A stretch of 64,000 bases of DNA from Polaribacter sp. L3A8 (GTDB lineage Bacteria > Bacteroidota > Bacteroidia > Flavobacteriales > Flavobacteriaceae), in NCBI RefSeq assembly GCF_009796785.1, contig NZ_CP047026.1:744001-808000 (forward strand), read 5' to 3'. Below, piece after piece: positions 19,069-27,565 of the stretch; the first letter of the stretch is position 1; each line of letters begins with the position of its first letter. The translations under genes were made by a program, and so were the position numbers. The notes under the pieces are model-generated. The model was given only the letters and a program-made list of their open reading frames with translations. It made no database searches and was not told the origin of the DNA.

Positions 19069-19076
19069 CAAATATA
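19069..19076 (-). promoter_or_regulatory. -7 promoter element of the ECF sigma operon
   Basis: TATATTTG on the minus strand, a perfect TAnnTTTG match, 28 bp before the start codon; a CTTT sits about 19 bp further upstream in the place of the -33 TTTG. Confidence 0.6.
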
Positions 19077-19186
19077 TAGACTACAGATGTTTTAAAAAGG
19101 TTGCCTTAGATAAAAAAGTTTTTTTGTTTTTTTTCTGAATGCTTATAAGTGATTGGTTTTTAGTTTTATCTTTATTGAAAAAAAGC

Positions 19187-19519
19187 ATGATAGTTAGTCT
19201 TTCTAAAGTAATTGAATCTATTGATATAACTAAAATTGAAAATGGTATTTCTCCTAACTTATATAAAGTTGATGAAGAAATAATAAGTGATTTTAGAAAA
19301 TTGTTCCGTCAACAAGGTTGGATGATTGGGTTTGATTGGAGTTCTTGGGATGAAGGAAGAAGCATCCTAAGAAATAAAGAATTTGATTATTCTACAATAG
19401 ATCTTGAAACGAAACGCAAGCTTTTAACAGCTATTTTTAGAAATGATAGATTTTCTACAGGTGCTATAGAAAGCTCTTTAAATTCCGGAGTAATTCTCAA
19501 TATATTAAAAAGCATTTAA
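19187..19519 (+). CDS. DUF6508-like protein
   Basis: The frame opens at 19139, but the second ATG at 19187 (MIVSLSKVIESIDI) removes a hydrophobic, low-quality N terminus and gives a 110-residue protein. The C-terminal half (QQGWMIGFDWSSW, LLTAIFRNDRFSTGAIE, SSLNSGVILNILKS) resembles the DUF6508 domain found scattered in bacterial accessory regions; function unknown. It is a lone plus-strand gene between the sigma factor operon and a toxin-antitoxin pair, next to a remnant of the mqo 3' end, so it may belong to a small acquired patch. Confidence 0.65.
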   Translation: MIVSLSKVIESIDITKIENGISPNLYKVDEEIISDFRKLFRQQGWMIGFDWSSWDEGRSILRNKEFDYSTIDLETKRKLLTAIFRNDRFSTGAIESSLNSGVILNILKSI

Positions 19520-19542
19520 TGTTGTTTAGAGCGTTATAAGTT

Positions 19543-19601
19543 CAAAGCAACCTTACTCTTTTCAAACAATGCTTTGGTAACTTCTGTTTTATAAAATGGA
19601 A
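19543..19601 (-). repeat. Second, diverged copy of the mqo 3' end
   Basis: On the minus strand this 59-bp stretch reads as PFYKTEVTKALFEKSKVALNL and a stop, clearly homologous to the Mqo C terminus PLYKTEVTKELFEKELEKSK...VALGL at 20139-20210. The first 21 bases (19543-19563) are identical to 20139-20159. A 12-bp stretch (20160-20171) is then absent, and 32 of the next 38 bases match. No more of mqo is present beyond this. Together the copies bracket the toxin-antitoxin pair. Confidence 0.8.
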
Positions 19602-19619
19602 AACCTAAATAATAAAAAT

Positions 19620-19916
19620 TTAAAATTTCCTTTTTGATAGATCTCTTGCAGAGTGATGAATGGTTATAATATCAATTTGATGATTAGAAACGACTTTATA
19701 GATAATCCTATAATTACCTTCTATAAGTTCTCTAAAATTCTCATTTTGAAGTTCTTCAATAATTTTACCTGAAAATATTTGATTTTTTAAAATATGTGTT
19801 CTTTTCCTAATTCTAGTAACTTGAAGTTTTGCATATACTTTAGAATCTTTAGAGATATATTCAGCGATGTCACGTAAATCATTTAAAGCGAGATAAGTCC
19901 AACTTATTTGAACCAT
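19620..19916 (-). CDS. ParE/RelE-superfamily toxin
   Basis: 98 residues. The opening VQISWTYLALNDLRDIAEYI and the closing pattern ENFRELIEGNYRIIYKVVSN, IDIITIHHSARDL are typical of ParE-like plasmid-stabilisation toxins, which attack gyrase, or of the related RelE fold. Sequence alone does not settle which. The gene overlaps the upstream antitoxin gene by 13 bp, the usual translational coupling. Confidence 0.88.
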   Translation of the reverse strand: MVQISWTYLALNDLRDIAEYISKDSKVYAKLQVTRIRKRTHILKNQIFSGKIIEELQNENFRELIEGNYRIIYKVVSNHQIDIITIHHSARDLSKRKF

Positions 19917-20086
19917 GTATCAATTTCTTTCTCTAGTTCTTGTTCAGAAATCACTTCTCCTTTTAAAGACTGCTCATTTCCTTTTCCTAATTTTTCTATT
20001 AAGATTAGTTTTGCTACCAAATCATCAATCGAAAATTCTTCTGGAAACTGCTCTATATGTTCTATTAATTTTGCTTTTGTAATCAT
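19904..20086 (-). CDS. Antitoxin of the ParE-type module
   Basis: 60 residues, strongly acidic near the end (SEQELEKEIDTWFK). The N-terminal region (MITKAKLIEHIEQFPEEFSIDDLVAKLILIEKL, read in parts) looks like the small helical antitoxins found upstream of ParE toxins in Bacteroidota. The order antitoxin then toxin with an overlap is standard. A promoter-like pair TTTG and TATCTTTA lies just upstream, the TTTG falling in the last codons of mqo. Confidence 0.8.
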   Translation of the reverse strand: MITKAKLIEHIEQFPEEFSIDDLVAKLILIEKLGKGNEQSLKGEVISEQELEKEIDTWFK

Positions 20087-20104
20087 AACAAAAAATTTAT
20101 ATTT

Positions 20105-20135
20105 TAAAGATACTCATTTTTAGATTAAACTACAA
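20105..20135 (-). promoter_or_regulatory. Promoter of the toxin-antitoxin pair, reaching into the mqo end
   Basis: On the minus strand TTTG at the mqo stop codon (ggTTTGtag) is followed after about 20 bases by TATCTTTA (20105-20112), one mismatch from TAnnTTTG, about 20 bp before the antitoxin start. The module can thus be expressed on its own. Confidence 0.5.
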
Positions 20136-21602
20136 ACCCAAAGCAACCTTACTCTTTTCCAATTCCTTTTCAAACAATTCTTTTGTAACCTCCGTTTTAT
20201 AAAGAGGAACAATTTCTTTTAAAAGTTGTTTTCCTTTTTTAGAATGCATCAATTCTGGAAATGCTTTTTCTACCACTTCTAACATTATTGATGTTGCTGT
20301 AGAAGCTCCTGGAGACGCACCTAATAAACAGGTAATACTTCCGTCTTTACTTGATATTACTTCTGTACCAAACTGTAATTTCCCGCCTTCAAATTCGTCT
20401 TTTTTTATAATTTGTACACGCTGACCTGCTTTTAAAACTTCCCAATCATTAGAATTTGCATTCTTAACAAACTTGCGTAAAGAATCCATTCGGTCTTCTT
20501 TACTCATCATTACTTGCTCTATTAAATATTGCGTTAATGGTAAATTGTGCCAAAAAGCACCCAGCATAGACGGAATATTATCAAACTGAATCGACTTAAA
20601 CAAATCTAAACTAGAACCTTCTTTTAAAAACTTAGGGCTAAAACCTGCAAAAGGACCAAATATTAATTGACGTTTTCCATCTATATAACGTGTATCTAAA
20701 TGTGGTGTAGACATTGGTGGATCTCCTAAACCTGCTTTAGAATATACTTTTGCATTGTGCTGATTTATAACATCGTCATTAGTACAAACCAACCATTCTC
20801 CACTTACAGGAAAACCTCCGTACCCTTCTTTTTCGTCAATTTCTACTTTCTGCAACAACAATAAACTTCCGCCTCCTGCACCAATAAAAACATGTGCTGC
20901 TTCTAATTGATATTCCTTATCCGTCTTTAAATTCTTAATTTCTACAGTCCAATCTAAATCTGTATCAGGATCTATATCTAATACTTCCATATTACAATGA
21001 ACCGGTGTATCAAATTCATTTTCTAAAATAGAAAACAACTTCTCTGTTAACGAACCATAATTCATTTCTGTACCTCTATTCATTTTAGAAGCCGCCATTA
21101 TTTCATCTTCAGTTCTATCATTTGCAATTAAAGGAAACCATTCTTTCATGGTGTCTATTTCTTTAGTAAACTCAATAGCATCGAACATAAAATGTTCTTT
21201 TAACGTTCTAAAACGTTCTTCTAAATAAGCTGCATTTTCTGCACCCAAAACCCAACTATGATGCTTGACGGTTGTAATAAAGTCTTCAGGGTTATCTAGC
21301 AATCCTTCTTTGGTTAAATAAGACCAAAATTGTTTTGATGTTTCATATTGTGTACAAATATCGATGGCTTTTTTTATAGACACTTTTCCGTCTTCTTCCG
21401 GACAATAGTTCAGCTCACACAACGCAGAATGACCTGTACCCGCATTGTTCCAAGCAGCAGAACTTTCTTGCGCTACTTTGTCTAATCTTTCTAAAATTAA
21501 AATATTCATTTCTGGTTTTAGTAATTTTGTTATCAACGCTAAAGTTGCGCTCATAATTCCACCACCAACACATATTAAATCGTACTCTTTTTTTAGTTTC
21601 AT
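20130..21602 (-). CDS. mqo: Malate:quinone oxidoreductase
   Basis: 490 residues from the ATG at 21602. This FAD enzyme oxidises malate to oxaloacetate at the inner membrane and passes electrons to menaquinone. The FAD-binding start is YDLICVGGGIMSATLALITK; other family signs are AAWNNAGTGHSALCELNY, the GTEMNYG motif, IGAGGGSLLLLQK, FPVSGEWLVC, and LLGASPGASTATSIMLEV near the end. A longer frame would start at 21647, but the extra 15 codons are translated repeat DNA (ctcgactgcgctcgaactgac) and are not part of the protein. The 3' end of the gene is duplicated at 19543-19601. Confidence 0.96.
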   Translation of the reverse strand: MKLKKEYDLICVGGGIMSATLALITKLLKPEMNILILERLDKVAQESSAAWNNAGTGHSALCELNYCPEEDGKVSIKKAIDICTQYETSKQFWSYLTKEGLLDNPEDFITTVKHHSWVLGAENAAYLEERFRTLKEHFMFDAIEFTKEIDTMKEWFPLIANDRTEDEIMAASKMNRGTEMNYGSLTEKLFSILENEFDTPVHCNMEVLDIDPDTDLDWTVEIKNLKTDKEYQLEAAHVFIGAGGGSLLLLQKVEIDEKEGYGGFPVSGEWLVCTNDDVINQHNAKVYSKAGLGDPPMSTPHLDTRYIDGKRQLIFGPFAGFSPKFLKEGSSLDLFKSIQFDNIPSMLGAFWHNLPLTQYLIEQVMMSKEDRMDSLRKFVKNANSNDWEVLKAGQRVQIIKKDEFEGGKLQFGTEVISSKDGSITCLLGASPGASTATSIMLEVVEKAFPELMHSKKGKQLLKEIVPLYKTEVTKELFEKELEKSKVALGL

Positions 21603-21609
21603 ACATCTA

Positions 21610-21640
21610 TATTTTAGTTCTCGACTGCGCTCGAACTGAC
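21610..21640. repeat. Dispersed repeat fragment (ctcgactgcgctcgaactgac type)
   Basis: The stretch ttctcgactgcgctcgaactgaca is the closing half of a common flavobacterial intergenic repeat. It lies just upstream of mqo and produces a spurious in-frame extension of that gene. Confidence 0.55.
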
Positions 21641-21678
21641 AATTCAATTCAGATACATTATCTGAATGCTTAAAAATA

Positions 21679-21708
21679 AAAAAAGGAACTCAAATTGAGT
21701 TCCTTTTT
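21679..21708 (-). terminator. Terminator of the ABC/HlyD export operon
   Basis: A 13-bp perfect stem (aaaaaggaactca at 21680-21692 with tgagttccttttt at 21696-21708), loop aat, 22 nt after the last gene of the operon; T run on the minus strand. Confidence 0.9.
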
Positions 21709-21729
21709 AAAATATACTATTAACAATTT

Positions 21730-22836
21730 TTAATTATTGTCTTTTTCTTCATCCTCTTTAGAGGTTTTATTCCAAATTTTAATTTCATCATCTTTGGTAA
21801 CTCCTTCTAAAATCTCCACATTTACACCGTCTGAAGTACCTAATTTAACATCTTTCTTGTCAAATTTTCCTTCGGCATTTTTAATTTCTACATAAGGTAA
21901 TTCCGTTTTTCTATCAAATTGTAATAAAGATTCTTTAATAGACAAAACACTGTCTTTTCTCTCTAAAACAATTTCTGCATTTGCACTATAACCCGCTCTA
22001 ATAAAATGCTCATCATCTAAAGAAACATCTGCTTTTATTTTAAACTGAACTGCACCTGCTTCTTCTGTTCCTTTAGGTGCAATAAAGTTTAAAACTGCCG
22101 GAAATTTCTTGTTTTCAATAGCACCTAAAGAGATTTCAATTTCTGTACCTTTTACCAATTTACCAACTTCTGACTCATCAACTTTACCTTCAAAAATCAT
22201 TTTAGTCATATCTGCAATGGTAGCAATTGTTGTACCTGCACTAAAACCATTTGTTTCTACAACTTGATATCCTTTTTTAACAGGAATCTCTACCACCATA
22301 CCAGAAGTTGTTGCTCTAATATTTGTATTTGCTCCAGAAGAACCTGCAGATCCTTTTTTAATTATTTGATAATCATTTTGAGCATTACGTAAGTCGTTTT
22401 TAGCTTGATTATATGAAAGCTCTAATGATTCAAATTCCTGACGAGAAATAACTCCTTTATCAAATAATTTTCTATTTCTGTCATATTGAATTTTTGTATT
22501 ATTCAATTGAATTTGAACCGAATTAATACGTCCTTTTGCACTTGTTAAAGATTGCTCGTTTGGCACAACTCTTACTGTTGCTAGTAAATCTCCTGCCTTA
22601 ACAATAGCACCTTCTTCAACAACAATTCTATCTATAATACCTGCTATTTGTGGTTTTATTTCTACTTCTTCTAACGGAGTAACTTTACCGGTAGCAATAC
22701 TCTTTTTAATGATAGTTGCTTTAAAAGCTTTTTCTGTTTTGTATTCTATTGGCGATGCACTGTTCTTTTTACCAAACCAAATTAATACTGCTATTAATGC
22801 AACAGCTATTCCTCCAAAAATGATTACTTTTTTCAT
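21730..22836 (-). CDS. MacA/HlyD-type periplasmic adaptor of an ABC exporter
   Basis: 368 residues. An N-terminal anchor (VIIFGGIAVALIAVLIWFG) is followed by the barrel-sandwich half motif (KPQIAGIIDRIVVEEGAIVK, AGDLLATV), a coiled-coil hairpin (~95-150, GRINSVQIQLNNTKIQYDRN), the second lipoyl half (IRATTSGMVVEIPVKKGYQV) and a C-terminal barrel. It would link the inner membrane MacB-like transporter to an outer membrane TolC channel. It is the last gene of a four-gene operon. The cargo is not evident; flavobacterial MacAB systems export lipids, peptides or drugs. Confidence 0.9.
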   Translation of the reverse strand: MKKVIIFGGIAVALIAVLIWFGKKNSASPIEYKTEKAFKATIIKKSIATGKVTPLEEVEIKPQIAGIIDRIVVEEGAIVKAGDLLATVRVVPNEQSLTSAKGRINSVQIQLNNTKIQYDRNRKLFDKGVISRQEFESLELSYNQAKNDLRNAQNDYQIIKKGSAGSSGANTNIRATTSGMVVEIPVKKGYQVVETNGFSAGTTIATIADMTKMIFEGKVDESEVGKLVKGTEIEISLGAIENKKFPAVLNFIAPKGTEEAGAVQFKIKADVSLDDEHFIRAGYSANAEIVLERKDSVLSIKESLLQFDRKTELPYVEIKNAEGKFDKKDVKLGTSDGVNVEILEGVTKDDEIKIWNKTSKEDEEKDNN

Positions 22837-22868
22837 TTATATTCTATTTATTCTTGTTAGTTGATTTT

Positions 22869-24086
22869 TTATTCTTCTCTTAATGCGTCTATTGGTTTCA
22901 CTATTGTTGCCATATATGCAGGTATAAAACCTATTAATGTTCCTAAAGTTACTAAAACTGCATACGCAATTAAAACAATAGGTATGTTTACTGTTGGGTT
23001 TACTAATAACTCAAAATAATCGATGACCATTAAAATAACTCCCCCAGCAATGATTCCTAAAGAACCTGCTAATAATGTTAAGAATAATGATTCTAATATA
23101 ATTTGTTGTCTCACTTTATTAGGTGTTGCTCCTAACGCTCTTCTTATTCCTATTTCTTTTGTACGCTCTTTTACAGTAATCAATAAAATATTACCAATTG
23201 CAAAAACACCTGCAATTAAGGTTGCAATCCCCACAAACCAAGTTAAAAACTGCATTCCGGTTAAAAACCCAGTTACCTTAGAAATTTCTTTTCCTAAATT
23301 AAACCCTCTAAAAGCCCTGTTATCATCTGGATGAATTTTATGTAAATTTTTTAGTAATAGTTTTACATCTGCTTCTACCTGAACAATGTCGAATTCTTTT
23401 TTACCAGTTACAACCATCCATTCAAACTTGTCTCCTTTGTTATAGACTACTTTAAAAGTACTAAAAGGAATATGAACGTTATTTTTTCCTTCAAACCTAC
23501 CAGCAGTATACACACCAACTACTTTATAATTGATACCACTAACTTTTATATAAGTACCTATGGCTTCTTCATTTTTATCAAACAATTCTTTATAAACACC
23601 TTCACTTATTACGCAGATTTTTTTGTTCTCATCTATGTCACTTTGGTTGATAAACCTCCCTTCGATTAAGTTCTTTTTTTGAACCCTATCTATTAAAGGA
23701 AAATCGCCAAAAATGGTAAAATTACCCGTTTTTAATCCATGTATTACTTGTCCGCCTGTTGCGTTTCTTGGTACAACAAACTGAACTCCTTCAATTTCTG
23801 TCCTAATTTTATCGACATCGCTTAATGTTAAATTAATTTGCCTACCTTCTTGAAATCCTTTAAAAGGCATCGAGGTTTTACTACCAGACATAAAAACACT
23901 ATTAGTAGCAAAATCACCAAACATGCTATTAAAACTATTTTCAATTCCTTTGGCTGCACCCAATAAACCTACCAATAAAAGGATTCCCCAAAATGCACCA
24001 AAAATAGTAATTGCAGTTCTGGTTTTATTCTTTCGAATACTACCATAAATTTCTTGCCAAGTATCTTTTTCGAATAAAAATATCAT
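22869..24086 (-). CDS. MacB-like ABC transporter permease (second of two)
   Basis: 405 residues: one N-terminal membrane helix (TAITIFGAFWGILLLVGLLG), a large periplasmic MacB_PCD domain (~45-270), then three helices of the FtsX type ending in KPIDALREE. The motif ERTKEIGIRRALGATPNKV is the usual cytoplasmic coupling loop. It starts 2 bp after the preceding permease gene and is about as similar to it as paralogues from an old duplication, so the transporter is probably a heterodimer. Confidence 0.92.
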   Translation of the reverse strand: MIFLFEKDTWQEIYGSIRKNKTRTAITIFGAFWGILLLVGLLGAAKGIENSFNSMFGDFATNSVFMSGSKTSMPFKGFQEGRQINLTLSDVDKIRTEIEGVQFVVPRNATGGQVIHGLKTGNFTIFGDFPLIDRVQKKNLIEGRFINQSDIDENKKICVISEGVYKELFDKNEEAIGTYIKVSGINYKVVGVYTAGRFEGKNNVHIPFSTFKVVYNKGDKFEWMVVTGKKEFDIVQVEADVKLLLKNLHKIHPDDNRAFRGFNLGKEISKVTGFLTGMQFLTWFVGIATLIAGVFAIGNILLITVKERTKEIGIRRALGATPNKVRQQIILESLFLTLLAGSLGIIAGGVILMVIDYFELLVNPTVNIPIVLIAYAVLVTLGTLIGFIPAYMATIVKPIDALREE

Positions 24087-24088
24087 AG

Positions 24089-25318
24089 TTAATCTGCGTT
24101 TAATGCTTCTACGGGTTTAATTCTTGCTGCTTTTTTGGCAGGTAAATATCCTGCAATTAAACCGGCACAAACAAGTGTTAAGGTTGCTCCTATAACTACG
24201 GGCTGAGAAACACTAGGGTTTAAAATAAAATACTTTTCTAAACTAGGACCTGCAAGTTTTAAAATTCCAACTCCTATTAACAAGCCTACATAACCAGAAA
24301 TTGCAGTTATAAATACAGCTTCTTGCATAATCATACCAACAATCATTTTTGGTGTAGCACCAACTGCTTTTCTTATTCCTAATTCTTTTGTTCTTTCTTT
24401 AACGATGTACACCATAATATTGCTAATCCCTACAACACCAGCAATCAAGGTTCCAAAACCAATTACAAGAATTAAAATACTTAAGCCGAACATCATGCCT
24501 GACACTTCTTTGTTATCGGTTGCGTAATTATCTAACCCAATTCCCCTTTGATCATTAGGAGAAACATTATGTCTTTTCTTTAATTCTCTATGCATTTCAC
24601 TACTAAAAGCAATCGCTTCATCAATACTTAAATCTGGATTATAAGTAATACCAAAATCATCTACATAATCATTATTACCATATAATTTTTGCATAGTAGT
24701 AAAGGGAGTATAAATATATCTTTCATCACTATCTCCTCCTGGATCAGCAAAAACACCAATTACTTGATAAATAATTCCACCAATATTCAATTGTTTCCCA
24801 AAAGCGCTTATTTGCCCGAATAAATCTTTTTCAACCATTCTACCAATTACAACAACTTTTGCTTTTTCATGAATATCTCTATAATTTAAAAACCGTCCTT
24901 CTGTAACCTCGGCAGATTCTAGCACATAATATTCTGGATATACACCTCTTACTGTGTAAGTATCTTTTTCATCCTTATAAACCACATTTTCAGATCGCTG
25001 AATTCGAGGACTTATTGTCTGAATTTTATCTCCAAAGGTTTCTTTGATATAGGTAAAATCGTCATTTTTAAATTGAATTTTTCTTCCTATTTGATTTCCT
25101 TTATATGCTTTTGTAGTATTGTTTGTCCAGATATAAATTGAGTTCATGGCGTCTTTAGCAAACTCATTTTTAAAAGTGTTTTGCAGTCCATTACCAATAC
25201 CAAAAAGTAGTGTAAAAAGCAAAATAGCAAACGCCACCGTAAAACCAGATAACGCAGAACGCAACTTGTTTTTACTAATGCTCTGAAAAATTTCTCTCCA
25301 ACGGTCTAAATCAAACAT
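24089..25318 (-). CDS. MacB-like ABC transporter permease (first of two)
   Basis: 409 residues with the same architecture as its neighbour: helix SALSGFTVAFAILLFTLLFG, a periplasmic domain, and FtsX helices with the loop ERTKELGIRKAVGATPKM. It ends KPVEALNAD. It lies 2 bp after the ATPase gene. Two permeases with one ATPase and one adaptor form a complete tripartite inner part; the outer membrane factor is not encoded here. Confidence 0.92.
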   Translation of the reverse strand: MFDLDRWREIFQSISKNKLRSALSGFTVAFAILLFTLLFGIGNGLQNTFKNEFAKDAMNSIYIWTNNTTKAYKGNQIGRKIQFKNDDFTYIKETFGDKIQTISPRIQRSENVVYKDEKDTYTVRGVYPEYYVLESAEVTEGRFLNYRDIHEKAKVVVIGRMVEKDLFGQISAFGKQLNIGGIIYQVIGVFADPGGDSDERYIYTPFTTMQKLYGNNDYVDDFGITYNPDLSIDEAIAFSSEMHRELKKRHNVSPNDQRGIGLDNYATDNKEVSGMMFGLSILILVIGFGTLIAGVVGISNIMVYIVKERTKELGIRKAVGATPKMIVGMIMQEAVFITAISGYVGLLIGVGILKLAGPSLEKYFILNPSVSQPVVIGATLTLVCAGLIAGYLPAKKAARIKPVEALNAD

Positions 25319-25320
25319 AA

Positions 25321-26013
25321 TTAAACTGCTTTTGCATTATTAGTGTATTCATCACTAATAATTAGACCATCTTTTAAACGCACAATTCTTTTTGTTTGTT
25401 CTGCAACTTCCTCTTCATGGGTAATTACAAAAACCGTCATTCCTTCATTATTAATATCTTTTAATAAATCCATTACAGAATCTGTAGTTGTAGAATCTAA
25501 TGCTCCAGTAGGTTCATCTGCTAAAACAACTTTTGGTTTTGTAACCAAAGCTCTCGCAATAGCCACACGTTGTTTCTGTCCACCAGAAAGTTCATTTGGT
25601 AAATGGTTTGCCCAATCTTTTAAACCAACTTTATCTAGATAGTCTAATGCTATTTTTAAACGATCTTTTCTATTGATTCCTTTATAATACAAAGGAAGTG
25701 CAACATTTTCTAAAGCTGTTTTATAAGAAATTAGATTAAATGATTGAAAAACAAACCCTAAAAATTTATTTCTTAGAATGGCTGCTTTTTTTTCATTTAA
25801 GTTCTTTATTAATTGACCATTTAAATAATAATCACCCTCGTCATGTTCATCTAATAAACCAACAATATTTAATAATGTAGATTTTCCGGAACCAGAAGAC
25901 CCCATAATAGAAACAAATTCGCCTTCTTTAATATGTAAATCTATACCTTTTAAAACGTGTAGAGAATCTTTACCAATTGGGTAAGATTTGTGTAGTTTTT
26001 CTATTCTAATCAT
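25321..26013 (-). CDS. ABC transporter ATP-binding protein, MacB/LolD type
   Basis: 230 residues from the ATG at 26013 (MIRIEKLHKSYPIGKDSLHV); a longer frame to 26049 adds 12 unlikely residues. Walker A is SIMGSSGSGKSTLLN, the signature LSGGQKQRVAIARAL, Walker B PKVVLADEPTGALDS, the H-loop VFVITHEEEVA. It powers the two permeases that follow. First gene of the operon; the 310-bp region upstream is shared with the divergent gene at 26324. Confidence 0.95.
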   Translation of the reverse strand: MIRIEKLHKSYPIGKDSLHVLKGIDLHIKEGEFVSIMGSSGSGKSTLLNIVGLLDEHDEGDYYLNGQLIKNLNEKKAAILRNKFLGFVFQSFNLISYKTALENVALPLYYKGINRKDRLKIALDYLDKVGLKDWANHLPNELSGGQKQRVAIARALVTKPKVVLADEPTGALDSTTTDSVMDLLKDINNEGMTVFVITHEEEVAEQTKRIVRLKDGLIISDEYTNNAKAV

Positions 26014-26290
26014 TTGGTTGGTTAATTTTAAACTAAGTATTAAAAGCAATTGTTTTATGTATCTTACCTAAAGATAAAGCCCATATTTATTCGATTACAA
26101 ACATAAGACGAGGAATTAAAAAAAATGTTACAAGAAAATAGCTGTTTTTTTTAAATTTATATCTAACTTAAATTAGGTTATTCAAATTTAAAATTAAATT
26201 AGAGTTTGTAGCTTCTAATTATCATTTAATTTTAATCTAATTGCTATAAAAACCCATCGTAAATATTTTCTATTAGAGAAAAAGATAAAG

Positions 26291-26298
26291 TATCTTTG
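26291..26298 (+). promoter_or_regulatory. -7 promoter element of the DCC-family gene
   Basis: TATCTTTG, a perfect TAnnTTTG match, 26 bp before the start codon at 26324, with a TTTC about 20 bp upstream. The rest of the 26014-26323 intergenic region shows only AT-rich sequence. Confidence 0.65.
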
Positions 26299-26323
26299 TC
26301 TACTTAAATTTGGATGTACCAAA

Positions 26324-26740
26324 ATGATTGATTTACCAAAAAACAAAAAGATTATTTTATTTGATGGCGTTTGTAATTTATGCAATGATGCTGTTTTAAA
26401 AGTGATTAAATACGATACAAAAAACGTCTTTTTATTTACAGCTCTACAGTCTAAAAGTGGGAAAGAAATTATTAAAAAATTAGGCATCGATATTTCTAAA
26501 ATTGATTCGATTATTTTATACGAACCAGGTGTTTCTTATGATGTAAAATCTACAGCAGCCTTAAATATTATGAATACTTTTGGCGGAATTTGGCCACTTA
26601 GTCAAATCTTTTTATTCTTACCAGAGGGTTTTAGAAACTACGTGTATGATTATATTGCAAAAAACAGATACAAATGGTTTGGTAAAAAAGAAAGCTGCAT
26701 GATACCAACCCCTGAATTAGAAGAGAAATTTTTAGATTAA
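26324..26740 (+). CDS. DCC-family thiol-disulfide oxidoreductase-like protein (DUF393)
   Basis: 138 residues. The family-defining motif DGVCNLCNDAV (~13-23) and the later SYDVKSTAALNIM and KNRYKWFGKKESCMIP identify DUF393. The two cysteines (CxxC) could act in thiol-disulfide exchange, but the biochemical role of the family is not well fixed. It lies 37 bp before a HAD phosphatase gene on the same strand, so the two may be co-transcribed. Confidence 0.9.
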   Translation: MIDLPKNKKIILFDGVCNLCNDAVLKVIKYDTKNVFLFTALQSKSGKEIIKKLGIDISKIDSIILYEPGVSYDVKSTAALNIMNTFGGIWPLSQIFLFLPEGFRNYVYDYIAKNRYKWFGKKESCMIPTPELEEKFLD

Positions 26741-26777
26741 AATAAACATAATTTACAAATTATATTAAAAACAAATA

Positions 26778-27443
26778 ATGATAAAAAGAGACTTACCAAA
26801 AGAAATAAAATGTGTTATTTTTGACATGGATGGCGTAATTATAGATTCTGAAGAAATCCATAAAAAAGCCTATTACGAAACCTTTACTTCTATTGGCGTT
26901 TCTGTTTCTGATGATTTATACAAAACCTTAACAGGTTCTTCTACTATTAATGCTTTTCAGAAATTGGTGGCACATTTTAACTTAGACTTAGATCCAGAAG
27001 AATTGGTTTTAGATAAAAGAAAACGATATGTAAATTTCTTTGAAAACGATCCTACTTTACATTTGGTTAAAGGTGTAGAAGAATTGATAAAACATTGCTA
27101 CAACAAAGGTTTAACTTTAATTTTAGCTTCTTCATCTGCAATGGTTAATATCGACAGAGTTTTTAATCGATTTAATTTAAATCAATACTTTACAGCTAAA
27201 ATTAGTGGTGCAGATTTAACAGAATCTAAACCTCATCCAGAAATTTTTGAAAAAGCAGCTGTTTTAGGTGCTACCCCAAAAGAAAACTGTGTGGTAATTG
27301 AAGATTCTGATAACGGTGTAAAAGCTGCCAATGATGCTGGTATTTTTGTTTTTGGTTTTAAAAACCCAATGGCAGAAGATCAGACTTTAAAAAACGCCAA
27401 TTTTATTGTCAATAATTTTAAACGACTGCATAAAATTATTTAA
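26778..27443 (+). CDS. HAD-superfamily hydrolase, beta-phosphoglucomutase-like
   Basis: 221 residues. Motif I is VIFDMDGVIIDSEEIH (nucleophile Asp and acid/base Asp), motif II is ILASSSAM, motif III the lysine in TESKPHPEIF, motif IV VVIEDSDNGVKAANDAG. The cap between residues ~20 and 85 is helical, as in sugar-phosphate phosphatases and beta-phosphoglucomutases. The exact substrate cannot be told. A two-way terminator follows. Confidence 0.9.
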   Translation: MIKRDLPKEIKCVIFDMDGVIIDSEEIHKKAYYETFTSIGVSVSDDLYKTLTGSSTINAFQKLVAHFNLDLDPEELVLDKRKRYVNFFENDPTLHLVKGVEELIKHCYNKGLTLILASSSAMVNIDRVFNRFNLNQYFTAKISGADLTESKPHPEIFEKAAVLGATPKENCVVIEDSDNGVKAANDAGIFVFGFKNPMAEDQTLKNANFIVNNFKRLHKII

Positions 27444-27475
27444 TGTACATTTATTTTACTTTAAATTTTTAATTC

Positions 27476-27509
27476 AAAAAAAAAGTTCAGTTAAACTGAA
27501 CTTTTTTTG
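27476..27509. terminator. Two-way terminator between convergent genes
   Basis: Stem aaaaaaagttcagt/actgaacttttttt with loop taa. It serves the HAD phosphatase gene on the plus strand and the end of the polysaccharide operon on the minus strand. Confidence 0.9.
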
Positions 27510-27565
27510 GTTAAACAACAATACATTAAAATTTTACTACTCTAGTTTTTGGTAAAGCAATTATT

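Noticed and set aside
21603..21647. Fifteen extra N-terminal codons in the mqo frame
   Set aside because: They are translated repeat DNA (ctcgactgcgctcgaactgac) with no similarity to Mqo; the ATG at 21602 sits directly before the FAD-binding domain.
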